A stretch of DNA of 64,000 nt from Thermoanaerobaculia bacterium (GTDB taxonomy: Bacteria; Acidobacteriota; Thermoanaerobaculia; Thermoanaerobaculales; Sulfomarinibacteraceae): NCBI GenBank assembly GCA_027061805.1, contig JAMOWA010000051.1:49718-113717 (forward strand), in the 5' to 3' direction. The position numbers and the translations under genes were made by a program. A model generated the notes under the pieces. The model made no database searches, was not told where the DNA came from, and worked only from the letters and a program-made list of their open reading frames with translations. Position 1 is the first letter of the stretch, and the number at the start of each line of letters is the position of its first letter. Positions 42,146 through 48,696 of the stretch are shown here, one piece after another.

Positions 42146-43387
42146 TCAGTCATCGAGCGGCCTGACGATCAGGCCGGAACGGAGCTTGGGCTCGAACCAC
42201 GTGGACTTGGGCGGCATGACCTTTCCGGCGTCCGCCACGGAAAAGAGCTGTTCGATGGACGTGGGGTACAGGGCGAAGGCCACGGTCCACCCCCCGCTGT
42301 CCACCCGCTTCTCGAGCTCCTCGAGGCCCCGGATCCCACCGACGAAGTCGATCCGCTCGTCACTCCGGGGGTCACCGATCCCGAGGACCGGCGCCAGCAG
42401 GTTGTCCTGGAGGATGGCCACGTCCAGGCTTCGCACGGGATCGTCCGCCGGCCACGTGCCCGGCCGGGCCACCAGGCGGTACCAGGAACCGTCCAGGTAC
42501 ATGCCGAACTCATGGGGTGAGCCGGGACGGGGCGAACCGGTGGGCTCCACCGTGAACTTCTCCGAGATCTCCTCCAGGAAGGCCTCCTTCGAGCGCCCCG
42601 CGAGGTCCCGGACCACGCGGTTGTAGTCCAGGATCTTGAGCTGGTCGTGGGGGAAGATCACGGAGAGGAAGAAGTTGTAGGGCTCGTCCCCGGTATGGGC
42701 GGGGTTGGCGGCACGGCGCGCCTCCCGGACACGGACCGCAGCCGCGGACCGATGGTGCCCGTCGGCCACGTACATCTCGGGGACCTGCGCGAAGGCCTCA
42801 CGCAGCTCCTCGACGTCCACCGGGTTGTCCACGACCCAGACCGTGTGCTGGATTCCATCATCCGCAGTGAAGTCGTAGGTGGGCTCGCCGGACGTGAGCC
42901 GCTCCACCAGGCGGTCGATCTCCTCCCGGGCCCTGTAGGCCAGGAAGACCGGCCCCGTGTTGGCGTTCAGGGCCTCCACGTGCCGGGTGCGATCGTCCTC
43001 CTTGGCGCGTCGTGTGTGCTCGTGCTTCTTGATGAGATCCGCCTCGTACTCGTCCACGCTCGCTCCCGCCACCACGCCCGTCTGGACGTGATCGCCCATG
43101 CGCTGACGGTAGAGGTAGTAGGCCGGGCGGGCTTCCCGCACGAGAACCCCCTCCGCGATGAGGCGCCTGAGGTTTTCCGCACCCTTCGCATACACCTCCG
43201 GCGCGTAGAGGTCGGTCCCCTCGGGGAGATCGACCTCGGGCTTCACCACGTGAAGGAATGAGTACGGTTCACCGGCCGCCATGCGGCGGGCCTCGTCACT
43301 GGACAGAACGTCGTACGGAGGGCTCGCCACCCGCTCGGCCAGTCCCGGTTTCGGACGCCATGCTCGGAAGGACTCGATTCGTGCCAT
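42146..43387 (-). CDS. DUF1015 family protein, possible ATP- or ADP-dependent serine kinase relative
   Basis: This 413-residue protein belongs to DUF1015 (COG4198), which sits beside serA/serC in many bacteria. The most conserved block is VADGHHRSAAA, resembling the DGHHR motif of ParB-like serine kinases; this similarity is recalled, not computed. Conserved N-terminal VASPPYDV is also present. A role in serine metabolism is inferred from position. The ATG at 43387 has CGAGGAG upstream; the track start 27 codons earlier has none. It leads the operon, with a CRP-like site in its upstream region. Confidence 0.82.
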   Translation of the reverse strand: MARIESFRAWRPKPGLAERVASPPYDVLSSDEARRMAAGEPYSFLHVVKPEVDLPEGTDLYAPEVYAKGAENLRRLIAEGVLVREARPAYYLYRQRMGDHVQTGVVAGASVDEYEADLIKKHEHTRRAKEDDRTRHVEALNANTGPVFLAYRAREEIDRLVERLTSGEPTYDFTADDGIQHTVWVVDNPVDVEELREAFAQVPEMYVADGHHRSAAAVRVREARRAANPAHTGDEPYNFFLSVIFPHDQLKILDYNRVVRDLAGRSKEAFLEEISEKFTVEPTGSPRPGSPHEFGMYLDGSWYRLVARPGTWPADDPVRSLDVAILQDNLLAPVLGIGDPRSDERIDFVGGIRGLEELEKRVDSGGWTVAFALYPTSIEQLFSVADAGKVMPPKSTWFEPKLRSGLIVRPLDD

Positions 43388-43428
43388 GGGCTCTCCTCGT
43401 GGAGTGGGATTCGGCGGCGGCGCCGCCA

Positions 43429-43444
43429 CGTGAAATCTATCACA
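43429..43444 (-). promoter_or_regulatory. CRP/FNR-type operator before the serine operon
   Basis: The minus strand reads TGTGATAGATTTCACG, matching 9 of the 10 half-site bases of TGTGA-N6-TCACA. It overlaps a possible -10 (TAGATT), so binding would more likely repress. No CRP-family gene lies in the window. Confidence 0.4.
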
Positions 43445-43450
43445 TGCAGG

Positions 43451-43464
43451 GGTGGCACGCCACC
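43451..43464. promoter_or_regulatory. Palindrome in the serine operon upstream region
   Basis: GGTGGC-AC-GCCACC is a perfect 6-bp inverted repeat located where the -35 region of the serine operon would fall. It is a possible operator; nothing identifies the regulator. Confidence 0.25.
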
Positions 43465-43518
43465 TCATCAGGCCCCCGCCTGGGAGAACATGTCGCCCTT
43501 CCGAGAGACGTTCATCAC

Positions 43519-43962
43519 ATGTGCCGCCACCGTTCTCTCGCCCCGGCAGGTCTCGCCATCGCCACCCTTCTCCTGGCGTCCCGCACCTGGAACTCCCCCC
43601 CGAGGCCTCCGCCGGACGGGCCGCCTCCGGAGATCATCCCATCCGGGTGACCCAGCCGGAACCCGGTGAACGGCATTTCGGCGACCTCCGCATCCTCACC
43701 GGCGGCGAGAACGCCGAGACATCCCTCCCCATCGACGGGCCGGGGCTGATCTTCCAGTCCACCCGGCCACCGTACGCCTGCGACCAGATCCACACAACGA
43801 ACCCGGACGGCTCGGAGCTCGAGCAGATCACCTTCCCCGAGCGGTTCGACGGTTTCCCCATGTGGGCCCCCGACGGGAAGACCTTCGTCCGTCTTCTGCT
43901 CCAATCGCTCCGACCCGGCGCCCCACGAGACCAACGTCTTCGTGACCACCTGGACGGACTGA
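43519..43962 (+). pseudogene. Remnant of a secreted PD40 (TolB-like) beta-propeller protein
   Basis: Three pieces in different frames look like one decayed gene. First comes a signal peptide (MCRHRSLAPAGLAIATLLLA). A second frame holds GDLRILTGGENAE, GLIFQSTRPPYACDQI and NPDGSELEQIT, which resemble PD40 repeats. The expected C-terminal end, NVFVTTWTD then stop, is in a third frame after FDGFPMWAPDGK. At least two frameshifts and a large internal loss are needed, since intact proteins of this kind have several more repeats. The signal-peptide and repeat identifications are by eye. Confidence 0.65.
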
Positions 43963-44016
43963 GGCCCGGGAATCCTCCCGCACGGGCCCCTGCTTCCCTC
44001 CCCGCTCCGGAGAGGC

Positions 44017-44022
44017 TACAGT
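44017..44022 (+). promoter_or_regulatory. -10 box (TACAGT) before tauE-like gene
   Basis: TACAGT ends eight bases before the ATG at 44031 and there is no Shine-Dalgarno in between. It is a possible leaderless promoter; no clear -35 is seen. Confidence 0.3.
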
Positions 44023-44030
44023 GCCGTGCC

Positions 44031-44771
44031 ATGGAGCTGTGGCAGTACGGGCTGCTGGCGCTGGTGGGGTTCGGTGCGGGGATCATCAACGTCCTCGCCG
44101 GCGGGGGTTCCTTCTTCACCATGCCACTCATGATCCTCATGGGCATGAGCCCGGCCACCGCCAACGGGACCAACCGGATCGCCCTGGCCGCCCAGAATGC
44201 CATGGCGGTCTCGGAGTTCCGGCGCCGCGGGTTCTCCGACTTCCGGCTGAGCTTCACACTGGCCCTGTGCACGCTGCCCGGCGCCATCCTCGGAGCCATG
44301 GCCGCCGTGCGCTTCGACCCGCTCTGGTTCAAGAGGATCCTCGCCGTCTTCATGATCGCGCTGCTCCCTGTGGTGCTCGGCGGCAGCCGGAAGGCCAGGG
44401 CCCGGTGTCCACGGAGGGGACGCCTGCTGGCCCACCTGGGAGCGGTGGGCATCGGGTTCTACGGCGGGGTCATCCAGGCCGGGACGGGTCCGATCCTCAT
44501 CGTGCTGCTGGTCACCACCCTGGGCCTCGACCTGGTCCGCGTGAACATGCACAAGGTGTTCATCATCGGGTTCTACATGCTCCCGTCGCTCGCGATCTTT
44601 GTCCTCAACGGCAACGTGGACTGGGCGGCCGGCGCGCTGCTTGCCGTTGGGAACACGGCGGGGGCGGCCATGGGCACCCACCTTGCGGTGGAGGGTGGTG
44701 AGCGGCTCATCCGTGTATTCGTGGCCGCGGCGGTGGTGGTCATGGCACTCAAGCTGCTGCTCTCCTCGTGA
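44031..44771 (+). CDS. TauE/SafE-family anion exporter
   Basis: This 246-residue polytopic membrane protein of the TauE/SafE (DUF81) family has about eight helices in two repeats. The characteristic glycine-rich entries are GFGAGIINVLAGGGSFFTMP and FYGGVIQAGTGPIL. Members export sulfite, sulfoacetate or related anions; the substrate is not predictable here. It directly follows the pseudogene by 68 bases on the same strand. No sulfur-metabolism genes adjoin it. Confidence 0.88.
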   Translation: MELWQYGLLALVGFGAGIINVLAGGGSFFTMPLMILMGMSPATANGTNRIALAAQNAMAVSEFRRRGFSDFRLSFTLALCTLPGAILGAMAAVRFDPLWFKRILAVFMIALLPVVLGGSRKARARCPRRGRLLAHLGAVGIGFYGGVIQAGTGPILIVLLVTTLGLDLVRVNMHKVFIIGFYMLPSLAIFVLNGNVDWAAGALLAVGNTAGAAMGTHLAVEGGERLIRVFVAAAVVVMALKLLLSS

Positions 44772-44796
44772 CCCTCCCGCCGCCCTCCGGTACCCG

Positions 44797-44825
44797 GTGA
44801 CATCACGGTCCTGCGCTGTGATACT
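44797..44825 (+). promoter_or_regulatory. Sigma-70 promoter for the DUF1820 gene
   Basis: GTGACA, a 17-base spacer and GATACT lie 33 bases before the ATG at 44858. AGGAGGAG follows between promoter and start, though 13 bases from the ATG. Confidence 0.45.
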
Positions 44826-44857
44826 CTCGAGATTCCAGGAGGAGCATCCGTCCACCG

Positions 44858-45196
44858 ATGTCCGATCAGCGGGTCTACAGGGTCATCTTCATCAACCAGG
44901 GTGAGACCTGGGAGATCTACGCCCGGCACGTGAACCAGGGCGGGCTGCTGGGCTTCGTGGAGATCGAGGAGCCCGTGTTCGGGGAGCGTTCGAAGCTCAT
45001 CGTGGATTCCTCGGAGGAGAAGCTCAAGACCGAGTTCGAGGGGGTCCGCAGGTTCCACGTGCCCGTCCACTCGGTGGTCCGGATCGACGAGGTGGAGCGC
45101 GCCGGTGCGGCTCGTGTGAGCTCCACCGGTGATGGCGAGGCCCGTGTGGCCCCCTTTCCCACCACGATCCTGAAGCCGCCGGGAGCCGGGTCATGA
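44858..45196 (+). CDS. DUF1820 family protein
   Basis: This 112-residue soluble protein matches DUF1820 closely: VYRVIFINQGETWEIYARHV at the start, LGFVEIEEPVFG, and VPVHSVVRIDEVE. Members are small beta-rich proteins without known function, common in proteobacteria. The last 30 residues are a disordered tail. It has its own promoter and is separated from the next gene by 178 bases. Confidence 0.85.
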   Translation: MSDQRVYRVIFINQGETWEIYARHVNQGGLLGFVEIEEPVFGERSKLIVDSSEEKLKTEFEGVRRFHVPVHSVVRIDEVERAGAARVSSTGDGEARVAPFPTTILKPPGAGS

Positions 45197-45225
45197 GCCT
45201 CACGGAGCAGCCGGTGCGGAGCCAT

Positions 45226-45245
45226 TTCCGGACAACTTCCGGACA
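45226..45245. repeat. Tandem TTCCGGACA repeat upstream of the HU-family gene
   Basis: TTCCGGACA occurs twice with an 11-base period (one helical turn), about 70 bases before the -35 of the HU-family promoter. It could be a regulator site. Confidence 0.3.
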
Positions 45246-45316
45246 GTCCCGGGGCCGCCGGTTTCAACTGCAGGCGCCCCTTCACGAGACTCTTTCCGGA
45301 TACCGCGCGATAACCC

Positions 45317-45346
45317 TTGACAGTGCCGCGGCTTCCGGTTTATCGT
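45317..45346 (+). promoter_or_regulatory. Sigma-70 promoter for the second HU-family gene
   Basis: TTGACA is an exact -35, followed by an 18-base spacer and TATCGT. The ATG at 45375 is 28 bases further with GGGGGAGG at good spacing. Confidence 0.55.
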
Positions 45347-45374
45347 TCAGGTCCTTGCGGAAGGGGGAGGTTGC

Positions 45375-45644
45375 ATGATCAAGTCCGATCTCGTCGAAAG
45401 AGTGATGGAAGCGACCGGTCTCGGGAAGCCGGCGGCCACGAAGGCCGTCAATGCCCTGTTCGAGGGCATGCGGGAGGCTCTCCTCCGGGGCGACCGGATC
45501 GAGCTCCGCGGCTTCGGGGTCTTCCAGGTGAAGGACCGCAAGCGCGGTGTGGGCCGCAACCCCAAGACCGGAGACGAGGTGGAGATTCCCCCGGGCAAGA
45601 CCATCCGTTTCAAGCCGGGCAAGGCTCTCCGCAACATGAGCTGA
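45375..45644 (+). CDS. HU-family DNA-binding protein
   Basis: This 89-residue protein spans the whole HU fold: an N-terminal helical pair (MIKSDLVERVMEATGLGK), the beta arm GFGVFQVKDRKRGVGRNPKTGDEV and the end FKPGKALR. It is the second HU/IHF paralogue in the window and differs enough from the one beside rpsA (7701-7985) to be a separate subunit or homodimer. It has its own good promoter. The downstream protease gene starts at or just after its stop. Confidence 0.92.
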   Translation: MIKSDLVERVMEATGLGKPAATKAVNALFEGMREALLRGDRIELRGFGVFQVKDRKRGVGRNPKTGDEVEIPPGKTIRFKPGKALRNMS

Positions 45645-45649
45645 CCCCG

Positions 45650-46597
45650 TTGGCCCGGGAACAGCTCCCGACGCCATGGTACCCCGCCGGGAGTCCTCCC
45701 GACGGGGTTCCGGACTCTCCACCGCCACCCTACCGTCCACGATGGTGGCTCCACATCCTCCTGTTCGCGCTCACGCTTCTGAGCACGACCTTCTTCGGTG
45801 CGCTCTTCGCCGGTGACATTCCGGAGACGCTCGCAGCGCTCCCTCTCGGAGCGTTGATCCTCCATCCTGCCTTCATCATCGAGGGGCTCAAGTTCTCCGT
45901 CCCCCTGCTGACCATCCTGCTGGCCCACGAGATGGGGCACTACCTCGCCTGCCGCCGTCACGGCCTCCGGGCCACGCCGCCGTTCTTCATCCCGGCACCC
46001 TTCGGCATCGGCACCTTCGGGGCCGTGATCCGCATCAAGGAGCCCATCCGGAACAAGCGCCAGCTCCTGGACGTGGGCGCCGCCGGCCCCATCACGGGCT
46101 TCGTGGTCCTGCTCCCCTTCCTGGTGTACGGGGTTGCGGCCTCGAGGGTGACGGAGCTGCCCGTGGACACCGGGTACCTGTACTTCGGCGAACCCATCCT
46201 CTTCAAGGCCGTGGCCCGCCTGCTCCACCCGGACCTGGCGGCGGGCAACGACCTCCTGCTCCACCCCACCGGTTTCGCCGCCTGGTTCGGACTGCTGGTC
46301 ACCGCCCTGAACATGCTGCCCTTCGCCCAGCTGGACGGAGGGCACGTGGCCTACGCCCTCCTGGGTCGCCTCCACCGGCGCATCGTCTGGCCGCTCTGGT
46401 TCCTCCTCTTCGCCCTGGGCTTCCGCTGGACGGGCTGGTGGATCTGGGCGGTCATCGCCCTCGTGATGGGCGTCCGTCACCCCCGGATCTGGGACGAGGA
46501 CCTCCCGCTGGATCCCCGGAGGAGGCGCATCGCCGTCCTGGCCTTCGTGATCTTCCTCCTGTGCTTCATGCCCCAGCCGGTGGTTCTCGTTCCCTGA
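45650..46597 (+). CDS. Site-2-protease-like membrane metalloprotease (M50)
   Basis: This 315-residue polytopic membrane protein carries the zinc motif LLAHEMGHYLAC (HExxH) in one helix and NMLPFAQLDGGH, which supplies the third ligand, in another. The layout resembles M50 proteases of the plant EGY type, which lack a PDZ domain. Substrates may be membrane-bound regulators. A proline-rich segment (SPPDGVPDSPPPPYRP) precedes the first helix. The start is unclear: TTG at 45650 is used here, and a CTG overlapping the HU stop (CTGA) is the alternative. Confidence 0.82.
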   Translation: MAREQLPTPWYPAGSPPDGVPDSPPPPYRPRWWLHILLFALTLLSTTFFGALFAGDIPETLAALPLGALILHPAFIIEGLKFSVPLLTILLAHEMGHYLACRRHGLRATPPFFIPAPFGIGTFGAVIRIKEPIRNKRQLLDVGAAGPITGFVVLLPFLVYGVAASRVTELPVDTGYLYFGEPILFKAVARLLHPDLAAGNDLLLHPTGFAAWFGLLVTALNMLPFAQLDGGHVAYALLGRLHRRIVWPLWFLLFALGFRWTGWWIWAVIALVMGVRHPRIWDEDLPLDPRRRRIAVLAFVIFLLCFMPQPVVLVP

Positions 46598-46793
46598 GGC
46601 CCGCGCCGGAGGGGAAGCCGGACCGCCGTCCGCGACCCACGGTCTGGAAATACCATCCCGAGACAACGGTCCTCACGGAATGGAAAGAGGTGGAGAGGAT
46701 GATGGGGAGCTCGTGGTTCCCTGCCTGTCTCGTGGCCTCCTCGATTGCCATCCTCCCGCCCCCCTGTGGCGGTCCCTCCGCGGGCTCCCGTGC

Positions 46794-46799
46794 TACCCT
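46794..46799 (+). promoter_or_regulatory. Extended -10 (TGCTACCCT) before thiI
   Basis: TACCCT, with TG one base upstream of it, ends seven bases before the GTG at 46807, and no ribosome site is seen. It is a weak candidate for a leaderless promoter. Confidence 0.25.
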
Positions 46800-46806
46800 T
46801 CCGGCC

Positions 46807-48027
46807 GTGTACGAGCTGACCCGTGTCATCGCCACCACACACGAGGTGAGCCTCAAGGGCGGCAACCGCCGCTGGTTCGAGCGCCGGCTCACGGCCAACG
46901 TCCGCCGCGCCCTGGAGGGCCTGCCCGTGGCCTCGGTCACGCGGCCGGGCTGGAGGGTCCTGGTGTCCTTCGCCGAACCCGTACCCTTCGTGGAGGCCGC
47001 CCGGCGCCTCGGCACGGTCTTCGGCCTCAACGCCATCATTCCCGTGGAGCACCTGGGTCACGACCTCGGCGGGGTGAAGGAGGCCCTGGCCGCACGCCTC
47101 CGTGGGATGCCTGCAAGGACCTTCGCGCTCCGGTGCCAGCGCTCGGACAAGAGCTTCCCCATGACCTCGGTGGAGATCGAGCGGGAGGTGGGTGGCGCGG
47201 TGAAGGCCGCCACGGGATGGACCGTGGACCTCTCTCGTCCCGACACCACGGTCCACCTCCTGCTCGACCAGAACGGCTTCTGGTTCTGGATGCGCTCCGT
47301 GCCCGGGCCCGGTGGTCTCCCCTCGGGCACCGGCGGACGGGGCTGCTGCCTGCTCTCCGGCGGGATCGACTCCCCCGTGGCCGCCTGGCTCATGATGAAG
47401 CGGGGCATGCGCCTGGACCTCGTCCACTTCCACTCGGTTCCCCGGACCGACCCCGCCAGCCTGGAGAAGGTGGAGGACCTGGCCCGCGTGCTGGCGCGCT
47501 ACCAGGGCCCCTGCCGCCTGGCCATGGTTCCGCTGCTGTCCATCCAGGAGGCCGTCGTCTCCCGCTGCCCGGAGGAGTACCGCGTCCTCCTTTACCGGCG
47601 CTTCATGCTGCGCCTCGCCACGGCCCTGGCCGGGCGCTTCCGGTCCACGGCCCTGGTGACGGGGGAGTCCCTGGGCCAGGTGGCGTCGCAGACCGTGGAG
47701 AACCTGGCGGCCGTGGAACGCGTGACGGAGCTCCCGGTCCTCCGGCCCCTCATCGGCACGGACAAGCAGGACATCGTGGACCTGGCCCGCCGGGCGGGGA
47801 CCTACGAGATCTCCATCCTCCCCCACTTCGACTGCTGCTCCTACCTGGTCCCCGACCGGCCCGCCACGAAGGCCCGCCCCGCCGACCTGGACGCCGCCGA
47901 GCGGGAGCTCGACGTGGACGAGCTCGTCCGGCAGGCGCTGCAGGACACCGAGATCAGGAAGCTCCGGGAGCCCGCCCCCTGGGACGAGATCCCCCCACCG
48001 CCGGGTACGGAGGAGATCGGGGAATGA
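46807..48027 (+). CDS. thiI: tRNA 4-thiouridine synthase ThiI
   Basis: ThiI transfers sulfur to U8 of tRNA. It has an N-terminal ferredoxin-like plus THUMP region (residues 1-165) and a PP-loop ATPase domain with CCLLSGGIDSPVAAW. The 406-residue length shows that the rhodanese domain of the E. coli protein is absent, as in Bacillus. A cysteine pair lies near the end (HFDCCSYLVP). The GTG at 46807 fits the family; an ATG at 46702 behind GGAGAGG would add a hydrophobic N-terminus not expected here. The stop overlaps the polyferredoxin start (ATGA). Confidence 0.9.
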   Translation: MYELTRVIATTHEVSLKGGNRRWFERRLTANVRRALEGLPVASVTRPGWRVLVSFAEPVPFVEAARRLGTVFGLNAIIPVEHLGHDLGGVKEALAARLRGMPARTFALRCQRSDKSFPMTSVEIEREVGGAVKAATGWTVDLSRPDTTVHLLLDQNGFWFWMRSVPGPGGLPSGTGGRGCCLLSGGIDSPVAAWLMMKRGMRLDLVHFHSVPRTDPASLEKVEDLARVLARYQGPCRLAMVPLLSIQEAVVSRCPEEYRVLLYRRFMLRLATALAGRFRSTALVTGESLGQVASQTVENLAAVERVTELPVLRPLIGTDKQDIVDLARRAGTYEISILPHFDCCSYLVPDRPATKARPADLDAAERELDVDELVRQALQDTEIRKLREPAPWDEIPPPPGTEEIGE

Positions 48028-48632
48028 GCCGGAGGCGGTCGCGCAGGGACCTGCTGACCTCCTGGCTGGGAGCCTTCCGGGAGGCCACCGAGGCCATGGT
48101 CTCGGCCCGGAAGCCGGACCCCGCCACCGCCCTTCGGCCCCCCGGGGCCCTCCTGCCCGACGAGCGGTTCCTGGAGGCCTGCACGGGGTGCGGCGACTGC
48201 ATCCCCGTCTGCCCCGTGGAGGCCATCGTGACCCTGGAGCTCGAGTCCGGGGCCGTCGTACCGGCCATCGTCCCGTCCAGGAAGGCCTGCCACCTCTGCA
48301 CGGACCTGTATTGCATCGCCGCGTGCCCCGAGGGGGCCCTGGTGAGCCCGGGGAGCGCGGAGCGGGTCCGGATGGGCATCGCGAAGGTGGACCCGAGGAT
48401 CTGTGTCACCTTCCACGGCCAGCCCTGCACGCTCTGCCATCGGGCCTGTCCCTACCCCGACCGCGCCATCACCATGATCGGCGGCCGGCCCCTGGTCTCC
48501 AGCGCCGCCTGCACGGGGTGCGGGCTGTGCGAGTTCGCCTGCCCCACCTCGCCGAAGGCCATCGTCATCGTCCCGGAGAGGAACCTGGTCCCCGGCCTCC
48601 GCGTTCCCCGGGACGAGTTCCCGGCGGGGTGA
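48024..48632 (+). CDS. NapF-like 4Fe-4S polyferredoxin
   Basis: This 202-residue protein has four cysteine clusters: CTGCGDCIPVCP, CHLCTDLYCIAACP, CTLCHRACPYPDRAI and CTGCGLCEFACP. The order is like NapF/MauM-type ferredoxins, which hold up to four 4Fe-4S clusters. The N-terminus is basic (MSRRRSRRDLLTSW) without a normal signal peptide. It is translationally coupled to thiI through ATGA, so it may deliver electrons or a cluster to that enzyme, but no nitrate-reductase genes are present. The pairing is inference. Confidence 0.85.
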   Translation: MSRRRSRRDLLTSWLGAFREATEAMVSARKPDPATALRPPGALLPDERFLEACTGCGDCIPVCPVEAIVTLELESGAVVPAIVPSRKACHLCTDLYCIAACPEGALVSPGSAERVRMGIAKVDPRICVTFHGQPCTLCHRACPYPDRAITMIGGRPLVSSAACTGCGLCEFACPTSPKAIVIVPERNLVPGLRVPRDEFPAG

Positions 48633-48656
48633 CGGCACACCCTCCCCCACCGCGGC

Positions 48657-48662
48657 TATAAT
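48657..48662 (+). promoter_or_regulatory. Consensus -10 (TATAAT) before the homoaconitase-type gene
   Basis: A perfect TATAAT lies 34 bases before the ATG at 48697, with GGATGGAGG in the leader. No good -35 is visible at 16-18 bases. Confidence 0.45.
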
Positions 48663-48696
48663 CCCCCTGCCCCGGCCCGGGGGATGGAGGTGCCCG

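Noticed and set aside
43451-43470. TGGCACG at 43453 as a sigma-54 promoter
   Set aside because: The -12 element is absent at the required distance; the match comes from the GGTGGC palindrome.
46702-46806. Longer thiI start with a signal-peptide-like N-terminus
   Set aside because: A hydrophobic leader is not expected on cytoplasmic ThiI, and family similarity begins at the GTG at 46807, though a GGAGAGG site is present upstream.
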